A stretch of 64,000 nt of DNA from Arthrobacter sp. OV608 (GTDB taxonomy: Bacteria > Actinomycetota > Actinomycetes > Actinomycetales > Micrococcaceae), in NCBI GenBank assembly GCA_900110595.1, contig FOEZ01000001.1, positions 310,001-374,000 on the forward strand, written 5' to 3'. The stretch's first letter is position 1; every line of letters starts with the position of its first letter. Both the position numbers and the translations under genes were made by a program. The notes under the pieces were generated by a model. It searched no databases. It was not told the origin of the DNA and saw nothing but the letters and a program-made list of their open reading frames with translations. Below are positions 42,396 through 51,573 of the stretch, piece after piece.

Positions 42396-42743
42396 TTGTT
42401 AATCATTGTTCAACTTGTTCTCGTTGTTGCCGTCATGGTGGTTTCGCTCGCCCTGATGCGCGGCGGATCCAACGCCAGGCACCTTGCCGTTCGACGCATG
42501 CTGCTAATGATCTTCGCGGTCGTCGCGGCGCTGTCCGTTTTCTTCCCGGACGCACTCACCCGGGTGGCGCTATTCCTGGGCATCGGTCGTGGCACAGACC
42601 TCGTTCTCTATGGTGCTGTCGTTTCATTGTTCGTCTTTATGGCGACGACGTACCAGCGCTTCCGGCATGCTGAAAATGCTCTGACGAAGCTGTCGCGGCG
42701 TATCGCGATCGATGAGGCGCCCAAGCCGGGGGAGCTTGTCTAG
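42396..42743 (+). CDS. DUF2304 small membrane protein
   Basis: The 115-residue product starts at TTG 42396, with AAGGTG 5-6 nt upstream. Three hydrophobic segments (IIVQLVLVVAVMVVSLAL, MLLMIFAVVAALSVFF, LVLYGAVVSLFVFMATT) precede a cytoplasmic tail with RFRHAENALTKLSRRIAI. DUF2304 proteins are found next to GT2 enzymes that act on polyprenyl phosphate and may anchor or assist them; this is inferred from context. The stop codon overlaps the next GTG by one base, so translation is coupled to the acyltransferase. Confidence 0.85.
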   Translation: MLIIVQLVLVVAVMVVSLALMRGGSNARHLAVRRMLLMIFAVVAALSVFFPDALTRVALFLGIGRGTDLVLYGAVVSLFVFMATTYQRFRHAENALTKLSRRIAIDEAPKPGELV

Positions 42744-43978
42744 TGAGGCAGGCCGGTAGCGTATCCACCCAGGCCGGAAGCGGAGGATCACGCGCCGGGC
42801 AGTCGAGGCCAAGCCCCCGGTTCGGGAAAGCGCTTGACCCAAGAAACAACAGCATGAACATGATCCGCTTGGGTCTCGCAGCGCTGGTGCTCTTCGCCCA
42901 CAGTTTCTACCTGGCCGGAGCGGGGGAGGGGCCCCACGTCCGGGGCGAAAACCTCGGTGGTTGGGCCGTTGCCGGATTCTTTGCGCTCAGCGGGTTCCTC
43001 ATCACTGGCAGCCGCTTTACGAACGGGCTGGGAGAATATCTGGTCCATCGAGTGGCACGCATCTACCCGGCGTTCCTTGTTTGCCTCGTGGTGACTGTCG
43101 CTGTATTCGCGCCGCTTGGTTATGTGCACCAGAACGGAACACTGGCCGGTTACTGGACAACCGAGACCACTCCTCTCAGGTTCGTGTTTTCGAACTTGTT
43201 CCTCGAGATGAAAAACTACGACGTTGCCTTCACGCCCGCTGTTGTTCCCTTCGCTGGCTCCTGGAACGGATCGTTGTGGAGCCTTTATTACGAATTCCTC
43301 TGTTATCTGGTCATTGCGGCTATCGGGGGAATCGCCTGGGTGCGGCGGTCGCCATTGCCCCTGGCGCTGGCTTTTGCAGTGAGCGTGATTGTCTACGCCA
43401 ATATGCCTGCGATCACGCCTTTGCTCGCGGACACCAACTTCGCCCTGCTGGCGAAGTTGCTGCCTTTCTTCCTGGGCGGTGCAGTCATCCAGGCAGTCTC
43501 CAAATGGATCGGACTGCATTGGGCGGCCGGTATTGGGTCGATCTTTGGAGCCGTGTTTTGCGTTGTCCTCGTTCCCACGTGGGGCGGTCAACTTGCCGCC
43601 CCGCTTATTGCCTACGGCTTGCTATGGGTCTCGTCCGTGCTGCCGTCGCCGCGGCTGATTCGCGTTCATGACGTTTCTTATGGCTTCTATATCTACGCTT
43701 GGCCAGTACAACAACTTCTCGCGCTCTACGGCGTGCATAACCGGGGAATGGCCCTCTATATCCTCTCGTCCGGGGCCGGAACTCTCGTACTCGCTCTCGC
43801 AAGCTGGCTTCTTGTTGAGCGACCTGTCATGCGGGCCGTTCGCCGCCGGCGCCAGACTTCACCGGTTCCAGCGGCTGTAGGGGGCTCACTACCTGCAACC
43901 GGAGCGGGAGACCAGCCGGAGGCTGCGGGGCCGAAGGCGCAGCCGGAATCTGAGGCGGCGGCGGCCGGCAAAGCCTGA
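42743..43978 (+). CDS. Membrane acyltransferase 3 family protein
   Basis: This 411-residue acyltransferase acts in O-acylation of sugars in related systems. GTG 42743 has GGGGGAG about 6-8 nt upstream. About ten membrane spans follow a 35-residue polar N-terminus. R42 and H53 (NMIRLGLAALVLFAHSFYL) form the R-x10-H motif of bacterial AT3 proteins, in the first span. The C-terminal 40 residues are Pro/Ala/Gly-rich and low-complexity. It is the third gene of the GT2-DUF2304 operon and probably decorates the same glycan. A strong hairpin follows. Confidence 0.88.
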   Translation: MRQAGSVSTQAGSGGSRAGQSRPSPRFGKALDPRNNSMNMIRLGLAALVLFAHSFYLAGAGEGPHVRGENLGGWAVAGFFALSGFLITGSRFTNGLGEYLVHRVARIYPAFLVCLVVTVAVFAPLGYVHQNGTLAGYWTTETTPLRFVFSNLFLEMKNYDVAFTPAVVPFAGSWNGSLWSLYYEFLCYLVIAAIGGIAWVRRSPLPLALAFAVSVIVYANMPAITPLLADTNFALLAKLLPFFLGGAVIQAVSKWIGLHWAAGIGSIFGAVFCVVLVPTWGGQLAAPLIAYGLLWVSSVLPSPRLIRVHDVSYGFYIYAWPVQQLLALYGVHNRGMALYILSSGAGTLVLALASWLLVERPVMRAVRRRRQTSPVPAAVGGSLPATGAGDQPEAAGPKAQPESEAAAAGKA

Positions 43979-44025
43979 TCTTTGCTGTTCTTCCGCCCAC
44001 CCGGCCGGATTGACACTACAAACAA

Positions 44026-44064
44026 AAACAGCGGGAGCGTGGCCGTAGCCCACTCCCGCTGTTT
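44026..44064. terminator. Bidirectional terminator between acyltransferase and epimerase genes
   Basis: A perfect 12-bp stem (AAACAGCGGGAG at 44026-44037 with 44053-44064) has flanking A-rich and T-rich sequence on the two sides, so it can work on both strands between convergent genes. Confidence 0.85.
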
Positions 44065-44079
44065 GCCGATTCTGCCGGA

Positions 44080-45189
44080 CTAGAGGGCAGCTTCCGCCGG
44101 CAACCGTCCGTCAATCCACTCGGCAAGGCGGGAAATGCCGGCTTCAAGGTTGTAGCGTGGCTCCCAGGGAAGCTGAGCCTTTGCGGGCTCGACATCGGCC
44201 CAGGCGTGCCGGACGTCCCCTTGACGGAACTGCCCCGTCACGTGGGGTTCGGGGGCTCCGTAGTAGCGGCTGATAATTTCAGCGGCAGTCCGGATGGTCT
44301 GGAACTCTCCGGAACCTATATCCAGTGCCCCATCATGTGCCTTTTCAGCCACCGCTGCAGCAACAACTGCAGCCGCAACGTCATCGATCAAAACGAAGTC
44401 GCGACGGACTTCACCATCTTCGTACAACGGGATGGACTTGCCGGCCTTGGCCATGCGGCAGAAAAGGGACATGATGCCGGTGTAGGGGTTGATCAGGGAC
44501 TGGCCGGGCCCGTAGACATTCTGGAGACGCAGGACAGCAGCTTCCACTCCATACGATTTCGACCAGGACTCCAGGATGTTCTCCTGGGCAAGCTTGGTGG
44601 ATCCGTAAACGCTGACGGGAGCCGGTGCAACAGCGGCGGCCGACATCGCGACGGGGTGGGCATCGGGGAAGTCCCACTGAGAGCGGGACAGTATTTCATT
44701 GGAACGCTGGCCAGGATAAAAGACATGTCCATCGATGTCGGACTTCCACGCGCCTTCGCCGTATACCGCCCTGCTGCTGGTCAGAACGATTCGCCGCGGC
44801 AGTTTCCCGCTGCGGTTGAGCCCGTCAAGCATCTGGGTTGTTCCCACGACGTTGACCATGGCATGGCGCGTTGATTCCTCAAGGGACTGGCCTGTGCCCG
44901 TTTCAGCCGCAAGGTGTATAACGACGTCGGGGGCTACGGCCGGGAGTACGTCATCCCAGGTTTTTGCGTCAGTGATGTCTGCAACAATCAGCTCTACGCC
45001 CGGGTCAAGCTCCGTCGGCCGGGTTTGGCCGGAATGAATCTGCGGATGCAAATTGTCCAACGCGACGACCCTGTCAAAGGATGCCACCAGTGCAGAAGAG
45101 ATGGCACATCCGATGAATCCGGCACCTCCTGTGACGAGGACAGTACCCCGGTTGGCGGGAGACGTATTCGTGGACGATGGCTGGGTCAC
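44080..45189 (-). CDS. NAD-dependent nucleotide-sugar epimerase/dehydratase
   Basis: The 369-residue product starts at GTG 45189 (VTQPSSTNTSPANRG), 8 nt behind AGAAAGG. A frame extending to 45534 would overlap the upstream gene heavily. The Rossmann motif [11 protein letters not shown] is near residue 16; SSRAVYGEG and YGSTKLAQEN give the catalytic Ser/Thr and Tyr-x3-Lys. A 20-residue insertion (HPVAMSAAAVAPAPVSVYG) between those motifs recalls dTDP-L-rhamnose 4-epimerases, which would make dTDP-6-deoxytalose, but a UDP-sugar 4-epimerase is also possible. It follows the GT2 gene by 61 bp on the minus strand. Confidence 0.82.
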   Translation of the reverse strand: MTQPSSTNTSPANRGTVLVTGGAGFIGCAISSALVASFDRVVALDNLHPQIHSGQTRPTELDPGVELIVADITDAKTWDDVLPAVAPDVVIHLAAETGTGQSLEESTRHAMVNVVGTTQMLDGLNRSGKLPRRIVLTSSRAVYGEGAWKSDIDGHVFYPGQRSNEILSRSQWDFPDAHPVAMSAAAVAPAPVSVYGSTKLAQENILESWSKSYGVEAAVLRLQNVYGPGQSLINPYTGIMSLFCRMAKAGKSIPLYEDGEVRRDFVLIDDVAAAVVAAAVAEKAHDGALDIGSGEFQTIRTAAEIISRYYGAPEPHVTGQFRQGDVRHAWADVEPAKAQLPWEPRYNLEAGISRLAEWIDGRLPAEAAL

Positions 45190-45250
45190 AGGTAAAGCCT
45201 TTCTGGGGCGGACATCTTCAGCGTCCAGTTTCTCACAGGATAGCTGCGGG

Positions 45251-46138
45251 TCAGGAGCCGAAGGCGTGCCTGGCAGTTGCCCTGATCGCCTTTGTGTTGC
45301 GGGAGAATACTGCGGCCGGCAACAGAGTGAGTGCGTGAAGCCGTGAGGTCCATCGGATCCTTGCCGCTGCCGCTGCCTTGTTCCAACCTTTGTCACGGCA
45401 GAGTCCCGCGGCAATCCGGGCATATTCACGGTCTCCGGCGAAGCGGGTCCCGTCCGACAATGTAGCGGCCGAAGCGCTCTCGGAGTGGCGCCTGTAGGAA
45501 AAAGCCAGTGTCGGTACATGGACGAGTGAGGCACCTTGGAGCACCATGTCCATCACCAGCGCCAGATCCTGGACAATGGGGAGCCCGTCCCGGAAGTTGA
45601 CCTGGCGGATAGCGTCCGTACGGAATGCAAGTGAGGGCCAATACAGCCAGTTTCCTCCCAGCAGGCTCACTGCCAGGGGTTCGCCGGCCAGTACTGTCGG
45701 TGAGGTGGTCTTCGGGCCCACGAACTTTCGTTTCACGGAATCGGCGAGCGACCGCACCACCCGTCCGGTCTCATCGATGACCTGGACACCGGGCTGTATC
45801 ACTGAAGCATCGGGAAAATCGGCGTGTGCCCTGAGAACAACGTCGACGTAGTTCGGCAGCAGTACGTCGTCGCAGCCGAGGATGACCATGAGTTCCTCCG
45901 AGGCCTGGCTGACGCAGGTCCGGTAGTTTTCGGTGATCCCCTTATTGGTTTCGTTGCGCTTGTACGTGACCCGTTCGTCGTCAATGGTTGCGAAGTATTC
46001 GCGGACCGTTGGATCGGGGTAGCAGTCGTCGATGACGGTAAGGAGCCAGTCCGGATTTTCCTGGGCCAGGACGCTGGCCACAGTCTCTTTGAGCAAGGCC
46101 GGATCGCCCCAGTAGGGGACAAAGATATCGAGCGGCAT
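45251..46138 (-). CDS. Family 2 glycosyltransferase
   Basis: This 295-residue GT-A enzyme starts at ATG 46138 (MPLDIFVPYWGDPALLKE), with GGAAG upstream. TVIDDCYPDPTVREYF and LGCDDVLLPNYVD give the nucleotide and metal-binding acidic motifs. FSYRRHSESASA is a typical GT2 acceptor-side sequence. There is no membrane span. The C-terminal 60 residues are basic (RIRWTSRLHALTLLP). A GTG at 46231 would add 31 residues with no support. It is divergent from the flippase-like gene and upstream of the epimerase gene, suggesting that it transfers the epimerised deoxysugar. The donor is inferred. Confidence 0.88.
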   Translation of the reverse strand: MPLDIFVPYWGDPALLKETVASVLAQENPDWLLTVIDDCYPDPTVREYFATIDDERVTYKRNETNKGITENYRTCVSQASEELMVILGCDDVLLPNYVDVVLRAHADFPDASVIQPGVQVIDETGRVVRSLADSVKRKFVGPKTTSPTVLAGEPLAVSLLGGNWLYWPSLAFRTDAIRQVNFRDGLPIVQDLALVMDMVLQGASLVHVPTLAFSYRRHSESASAATLSDGTRFAGDREYARIAAGLCRDKGWNKAAAAARIRWTSRLHALTLLPAAVFSRNTKAIRATARHAFGS

Positions 46139-46296
46139 TTTCCAACTTCCCAGTATGGCGGGAGCTCTCCAGAGCTCATGCAGAGGTGCCAGGACGGCGG
46201 CGGCGATTGAGTGCGGGCCCGTCTCCAACACTAATATGTTGCCATGACTTCCCTAGTTAGCCGGCAATTACACCCTTTGGCACAAATGGTCAACGG

Positions 46297-47583
46297 ATGA
46301 CCCGCATCGAGGGCAACTCCTCACATAAGTCAACGATAGCCGGACGTCAGGCCGCGTCGGTAGGGCTTGCTTCCCTGGCGTCGGCGGCTGCAGGCTACCT
46401 TGTCATCTGGTTCGTGCCCAGAGTTTTGAACAAGGCTGACAACGCGGAATTCCTGGCATTCTGGTCTGCTCTCTTCCTCCTCTTCGGGATACTGGGTGGC
46501 CTGCAGACAGAAATCCTGCGTTACGTGACAGCTCATACTGCTGATCCGGCACCGCAACGGTCTGGGTCGGAACATCAGAAATCCGTGCCGCTGTTCTTCG
46601 TTGTCCTCAGTCTCTCAGGAACCCTGGCAGTCCTCATCGTGCTGTCGTCAATGCTGTGGGGCCCGGCGGTCCTGGGGCCGAACTGGCTTGCACTTGTTCT
46701 GGTCCTTGCAGGGGCATGCATTGCATTTTCTGTCCACGCCGCTTTAGCCGGCATTCTCAGCGGACGTCATCTCTGGGGTAATTTTTCCGCACTCGTGGCA
46801 TCCGAATCCTGTTTTAGGCTTCTGCTGGTGCTGCTCGTCGGAATAATTGCCGGGTCCACTGCAGGCCTTGCCGCTGCCGCGGCTGCGGGAGCCTGTGCCT
46901 GGGCGATTGTCTCCTTGTTCAGTCCGAAGTTGCGTGCCGCCTTTCGGCAGCCCTTGGATGTACCCGTGTGGGAGTTTGCCCGGAAGGTAGGCCACGCCAG
47001 CGTTTCCACGTCTGCCAGTGCGACGCTTGTGGTGGGCTTTCCGATTCTCTACAGAATCACGACGCCCGAGGATGTCTACCTTGCGTCAGCGCCCCTTCTC
47101 CTTGCAATTCTCCTCACGAGGGCTCCGCTCATGGTGCCCCTGGGGACGTTCCAAAACGTGGCTATCGCGCATTTCGTCAGGCATAGGAGCCGGGGGCTGG
47201 CAGCGCTTCAGCCCATCGCCCTCGCCATCGCCGGCGTTGCAGCTGTCGGGGCCGCGGCAGCCTATTTCATTGGCCCCTGGCTGATGGTGCTGCTGTTTGG
47301 TTCCGACTACCATGTCGCGCCGTGGGTGCTGGCGGGTCTGACAGTGGCTGCGGCGGTGCTTGCGTTGCTTACGCTGACGGGCGGCATGTGCGTTGCGTTG
47401 AACAGGCACCATGTATCGTCAACCGGTTGGCTGGTCGCCAGCGCTGTATCTCTGCTGGTCCTGGTATTGCCACTGGATGCCGACGTGCGTGCCGTGCTGT
47501 CCTTGCTTGCTGGTCCTCTGCTTGGCGTAGTCATCCACACGCTCTCGTTATCGCGGTCACAGCCCGTGGCGGCTTCTTCCTAG
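46297..47583 (+). CDS. Polysaccharide flippase-like membrane protein (Wzx/MVF type)
   Basis: This 428-residue protein has about 12 predicted hydrophobic segments, beginning AASVGLASLASAAAGYLVIWF at about residue 20. It looks like a divergent member of the Wzx/MATE-like exporter superfamily that flips lipid-linked sugars. No strongly diagnostic motif is visible, so the assignment rests on topology, length and the neighbouring glycosyltransferases. The start ATG 46297 has only a weak ribosome site (ATGGTCAACGG). It converges with the GH25 gene, with a hairpin between them. Confidence 0.72.
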   Translation: MTRIEGNSSHKSTIAGRQAASVGLASLASAAAGYLVIWFVPRVLNKADNAEFLAFWSALFLLFGILGGLQTEILRYVTAHTADPAPQRSGSEHQKSVPLFFVVLSLSGTLAVLIVLSSMLWGPAVLGPNWLALVLVLAGACIAFSVHAALAGILSGRHLWGNFSALVASESCFRLLLVLLVGIIAGSTAGLAAAAAAGACAWAIVSLFSPKLRAAFRQPLDVPVWEFARKVGHASVSTSASATLVVGFPILYRITTPEDVYLASAPLLLAILLTRAPLMVPLGTFQNVAIAHFVRHRSRGLAALQPIALAIAGVAAVGAAAAYFIGPWLMVLLFGSDYHVAPWVLAGLTVAAAVLALLTLTGGMCVALNRHHVSSTGWLVASAVSLLVLVLPLDADVRAVLSLLAGPLLGVVIHTLSLSRSQPVAASS

Positions 47584-47624
47584 AAGACGCGGTCGGGTTC
47601 CAAAGCAAGACGGTTTACAGCAAA

Positions 47625-47659
47625 AGTGCGGGCCCACTCCGTTGGAGCAGGCCCGCACT
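47625..47659. terminator. Bidirectional hairpin between flippase-like and GH25 genes
   Basis: AGTGCGGGCC (47625-47634) pairs with GGCCCGCACT (47650-47659), and an inner CTCC/GGAG stem extends the fold. CAAA precedes it and CTATTAAC follows. Confidence 0.8.
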
Positions 47660-47689
47660 CTATTAACAGGTTGTTTGCGTTCCCGCCGC

Positions 47690-50404
47690 CTAGTACCGCC
47701 TGATGGTGTAACCGGCGGCAGGACTCCAAGTGATGGAGCCGCCTTGGAAGTTTTGCCAACATTCAGTGGCACTGCAGGTTTCGCTGTTTGTCGGGAAGCC
47801 AAAGAACCCGGTTTGCGCGCCGTTGGACCGCCACAGGCCGCCAATGCCGCTGTTGTACACGGCGCCCATGCCAACTCCCGAGGCCCACAGTATTTCGCCT
47901 CCGACGAAGCTTTGCGCGCAAGACGTTGCGCCGCACGTTTCTGACGCCGTCGGGAATCCCAGCCGACTTGATTCTGCGCCCATCGAAGCCCACAAGGCAC
48001 CGATGCCGCCCTTGTAGACAGCTACCGCGCCGGTGTTCCGGGACCAGAGAACGTCGCCGCCTCGAAAGCTTTGCTTACAGGAGTCGATGCCGCACGTCTC
48101 GTTGCTGGTTGGGTAGCCGAGCCGGCTGGAAGATGCCCCCAAAGCACGCCACAGATTGCCAATGCTGCCGGTATATATGGCCCACTGGCCCGTTTCGGGA
48201 GTCCAATAGATAGTGCCGCCCTTGAAGGATTGCAGGCAGGCGTTCCCTGTACATGACTCCTCGCCTGTTGGATAACCCAACCGGGCCTGCTGTCCACCCA
48301 TGGAATTCCACAGCGCTCCAATGCCGCTGTGCCACATAACGCCAAAGGCGGCTGAGATCGTGTCCGGGTCCTTGAGGATCCTGGCGCGGGCAAAATCCTG
48401 GTAGCACTCTTTACCGTTGCAGAACACGGTATCTCCCAGAGGGGCTCCGAAGCGGCCGTTTTCCGCTTGGGAGGCGTTCCACTTCTTGGAGATTTCGCCT
48501 GCAGCGACAATTTTCGCCCCGTTGTCCTGCGCCCAGAAAATTTCCCCGCCCGAGTACGCCTGGCGGCAGGAGGCAGCACCGCACGTCTCCGTCTTCGACG
48601 GAGCGCCCAACTGGCTAAGCAAGCCCCCCTGGGCGCGCCATTTCCACCCGATGGATGAGTTCCAGACCGGGACGGCGCCCGTAGCGGCCGACCAGGCCAA
48701 TGATCCGCCCTGGAAGTTTTGAATGCAGCCGCCGGGGTTGCACGACTCGTTATCGACGGGATACCCAAGCCTTCCGTTTTCCGCCCCGAGGGTGGTCCAC
48801 ATCGAACCTATGCCGCTCTTTGTTACAGCCCAGGCGCCGGTAGCATCCGTCCAGATGATTTTCCCGCCCTGGAAGGCCTGCGTGCAGGCCGTCGCTGTGC
48901 ATGATTCGGGAGCTGTGGGGTACCCAAGTGTGCTTGAGGGCCCTCCCATAGTCAGCCACCTGGTGCCAATGCCGCCACGGAATACGGGAGCTGAAGCTGT
49001 CGCCGTGCTCCAATAGATCGAGCCGCCTTGGAAGCTTTGCTGGCAAGCCGAGGTCGAACAGCTTTCGTCCGATGTTGGATAGCCCAGCCGGCCGTCCACG
49101 CCGCCCCAGGAGCGCCACACCGAACCGATGGAACTGAAGTACACCGCGTTGGCGCCTGTGGCGCCGCTCCAAAGGATTTGGCCGCCGTCGTACTGCCTGT
49201 AGCAGCCTCCGGCAGCCAGCCCGCAGTAGAGCGAGAGGGTTTGATTGCCAAGCCGGCTGGATGACCCGCCCATTTCTCCGTATTTCTGGAGGATTGGGTC
49301 GAATCCCGACGCCAGGGCCTGCAGTTCGGCGTAGCTTCCGCTGAATACGTTCGAGTCCCCGACAAAGGGGCCCAGGCTGCTGTATTGCCAGATGTCGTAC
49401 TTCGCCCATCCTGCGGGCAGTGTCCCGGGGCTCACGGTGCGGTAGGAAGCGATGTGCAGGGGTTGGTTACGGAATGCTGGCGTGTTTCCTGTGCATTGCG
49501 TCCACCAGTCGGTTGTGGTGTAGATCGCGGGATACCGCCCGGTCAGGGCATAGACGTTGTTCGAGAAGTCCGCGATCCAAAGGATCATGTCGCTTGCTGA
49601 CATGTTGTAGCAGGTGTTGCCAAGCGATGAATAAGGATTGTATTCGATGTCCAGGAGTGGAGGCAGCGTCCAGCCGTCCCCGCTCCAGGCGCCGCCGTTC
49701 CTGACAAAGTAGGCTGCTTGAGCGGCGCCGGACGAGACGTTGGGGATGGCAAAGTGGTAGGCTCCGCGGATCATTCCCGCATTCCGCGCCCCGCTGTACT
49801 GCCCTGCGAATTCAGGGTTGAGATATGTCGTGGCCTCTGTGGCCTTGACGTATGCGAATTGAGCACCCATGCTTCGCTGCTGCTGCCAATTCACTGCGCC
49901 TTGGTGGCTGCTGACATCCAGTCCCTGGATGCCGGGGGGCATGTAGGTGGCCTCGGCTGAGAGTCTGTCGGGAGCAGACTGTCTTGCCAGCTTCTCAAGT
50001 CCCTGTCCCATGTGTGCGCCGTTGGCGCCCTGGGCTTCCTTCAGTCTGGTCAGGATGTCGTCCTGCAAAGGGGAGCCGCTGACGGTTGGTGAGGGGCTGG
50101 CGGGAACAGACGCAATGGGGGTTCCTGGAACGGCTGATGCCGATGCCGTGGCTGGCGTTACAGGGGCGACGGATTCCTGGGGGAGGGCGGTCGGCTGTCC
50201 AGTACTGGCAGTAGGCGACGCCGAGGGGGACGCCAGCAGCGATGTGCTTCCCTGGCCGGATCCCGGCTGTTCCGCAGCGCTGGTCAGCGCTGCGGGAACG
50301 AGCAGGGACCCGACAAGTGAGGCAGTGAGAACCGCCGCTGCCAGCATGCGCCGGCCTTTTAAAGGACTGGCATCCTGAGAGGGATGGGGAGACGTGGGGC
50401 TCAT
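47690..50404 (-). CDS. Secreted GH25 lysozyme with ten LGFP-type repeats
   Basis: The 904-residue exoprotein has a signal peptide (about 1-44, ending LTSAAEQ), a Ser/Pro/Thr/Ala-rich linker, then a GH25 muramidase domain (about 157-365). The GH25 domain starts IQGLDVSSHQGAVNWQQQ and holds the acidic pair in PPLLDIEYNPY; YPAIYTTTDWW follows. From about 371 to the C-terminus run ten LGFP-type repeats of about 53 residues, most with a Cys pair spaced five residues apart (for example ESCSTSACQQ). LGFP repeats bind the wall in other actinobacteria. No phage genes are nearby, so this looks like a host wall enzyme. The sixth repeat is the most divergent. Confidence 0.93.
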   Translation of the reverse strand: MSPTSPHPSQDASPLKGRRMLAAAVLTASLVGSLLVPAALTSAAEQPGSGQGSTSLLASPSASPTASTGQPTALPQESVAPVTPATASASAVPGTPIASVPASPSPTVSGSPLQDDILTRLKEAQGANGAHMGQGLEKLARQSAPDRLSAEATYMPPGIQGLDVSSHQGAVNWQQQRSMGAQFAYVKATEATTYLNPEFAGQYSGARNAGMIRGAYHFAIPNVSSGAAQAAYFVRNGGAWSGDGWTLPPLLDIEYNPYSSLGNTCYNMSASDMILWIADFSNNVYALTGRYPAIYTTTDWWTQCTGNTPAFRNQPLHIASYRTVSPGTLPAGWAKYDIWQYSSLGPFVGDSNVFSGSYAELQALASGFDPILQKYGEMGGSSSRLGNQTLSLYCGLAAGGCYRQYDGGQILWSGATGANAVYFSSIGSVWRSWGGVDGRLGYPTSDESCSTSACQQSFQGGSIYWSTATASAPVFRGGIGTRWLTMGGPSSTLGYPTAPESCTATACTQAFQGGKIIWTDATGAWAVTKSGIGSMWTTLGAENGRLGYPVDNESCNPGGCIQNFQGGSLAWSAATGAVPVWNSSIGWKWRAQGGLLSQLGAPSKTETCGAASCRQAYSGGEIFWAQDNGAKIVAAGEISKKWNASQAENGRFGAPLGDTVFCNGKECYQDFARARILKDPDTISAAFGVMWHSGIGALWNSMGGQQARLGYPTGEESCTGNACLQSFKGGTIYWTPETGQWAIYTGSIGNLWRALGASSSRLGYPTSNETCGIDSCKQSFRGGDVLWSRNTGAVAVYKGGIGALWASMGAESSRLGFPTASETCGATSCAQSFVGGEILWASGVGMGAVYNSGIGGLWRSNGAQTGFFGFPTNSETCSATECWQNFQGGSITWSPAAGYTIRRY
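47693..49290 (-). repeat. Tandem LGFP-coding repeats (ten units of about 159 bp)
   Basis: The repeats lie inside the GH25 gene. Each unit encodes an I-G-x2-W ... R-L-G-x-P-T ... C-x5-C ... F-x-G-G-x-I-x-W pattern. Units have diverged in DNA sequence, so the array is probably old rather than recently expanded. Confidence 0.85.
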
Positions 50405-50556
50405 TACTTACTCCGGCCGGCAATGCACATATGGCGATGAGAATCGGGTCGTCATTTCCGACGCGGAGAAGTGAAAACTGTCCCCACAGCCTTTGTGACC
50501 CGGCCAATGTAGCACCAATGTTACTGATGTAACCAGAGTTGCCTTTGATACAAATG

Positions 50557-51573
50557 TTAAAGGTGCGGGGCCTTGTCCTTTGCCAGCAGATCCTCGTCGT
50601 TCCTCACCATCGCGGCCACGAGGGACTCAAAGTCCATCGACGGCCGCCATCCCAGCTCGGAGGAGATTTTGGTGATGTCTCCCCTCATCTCAGCAGCATC
50701 ACTGGGACGCGCCAGAGATTCGTCGAGCTCCACCACAGACCGCCAGTTGTCGATGCCAACCGCGGCAAAAGCTGCCTCCACGAAGTCCTGCACGGAATGC
50801 GAAACGCCGGTGGCCACCACAAAATCCGAAGGGTTGGCCGCGCTTACGATCCTTTCCATGGCGTCGACGAAGTCAGGCGCCCAGCCCCAGTCCCGCACAG
50901 CATTCAGGTTGCCCAAGGAAAGCTTGTCCAGCTTGCCGGCTGCGATCGCCGCCGCCCCAGCGGTGATCTTGCGGGTCACGAATTTAGCCGGGCGGCGCAC
51001 AGATTCGTGATTGTAGAGAATCGCTGATGCTGCGAACATCCCGCGTCCCCGGTAGACGCTGACCGCGTGATGGGCAAACGCTTTAGCAGCGCCGTATGGA
51101 GACACGGGGCTTATGGGCGTCCTTTCGTTCTGCGGCGCAGACTTTGCCTCTCCAAACAATTCGGCACTGGAAGCTTGAAGAAAGCGTATTTCCTTCCCGG
51201 TAGCCTGCTGCAGCTGCCACGTCGCCTCGAGCATGGACACCACGGAAGCGCCGGAAACCATGGCGGTCTCGTAGGGTTGCTGCCAGGACTGATACACAGA
51301 GCTGATGCCGCCCAGGTTGAACACCAGGTCCGGCGTGACAGATTTCAGGACTGAGCCCACGTCGTTCGGCCGGGACAAATCGCCAAGGTGGTATTCAACC
51401 CCGTCAACGGTAGTCTCGCCGTCGTTGACGTGTGCCGGCGCGTGGCGGACGAGGCCATGCACCTCCCAACCCTGGGACAGGAGCGATTCCGCCAGATAAG
51501 AGCCGTCCTGCCCTGTTACGCCCGTAATGAAAGCGGTGCCGGGGCCTGTTCCAGCGTTGTTCTGCCGATTCAC
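50557..51573 (-). CDS. GDP-mannose 4,6-dehydratase-like short-chain dehydrogenase
   Basis: The 338-residue product is an extended SDR and a paralogue of the gene just upstream. The start is GTG 51573, which overlaps the gmd TGA (GTGA). It has [15 protein letters not shown] for nucleotide binding, SSAELFGE (Ser and Glu), [12 protein letters not shown] (Tyr-x3-Lys), [18 protein letters not shown] and [19 protein letters not shown]. These are features of GDP-mannose 4,6-dehydratases. Since a true dehydratase is encoded directly upstream, this copy could instead be a reductase or epimerase working on the 4-keto product; the sequence does not settle this. Confidence 0.85.
   Translation of the reverse strand: MNRQNNAGTGPGTAFITGVTGQDGSYLAESLLSQGWEVHGLVRHAPAHVNDGETTVDGVEYHLGDLSRPNDVGSVLKSVTPDLVFNLGGISSVYQSWQQPYETAMVSGASVVSMLEATWQLQQATGKEIRFLQASSAELFGEAKSAPQNERTPISPVSPYGAAKAFAHHAVSVYRGRGMFAASAILYNHESVRRPAKFVTRKITAGAAAIAAGKLDKLSLGNLNAVRDWGWAPDFVDAMERIVSAANPSDFVVATGVSHSVQDFVEAAFAAVGIDNWRSVVELDESLARPSDAAEMRGDITKISSELGWRPSMDFESLVAAMVRNDEDLLAKDKAPHL

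Noticed and set aside
47693..49290. Repeated units of constant size as a possible CRISPR or satellite array
   Set aside because: The units are in frame and encode LGFP-type protein repeats; no identical DNA direct repeats with spacers occur.
47690..50404. GH25 lysozyme as a prophage endolysin
   Set aside because: It has a signal peptide, a long linker and many wall-binding repeats, and there are no holin, integrase or phage structural genes nearby.
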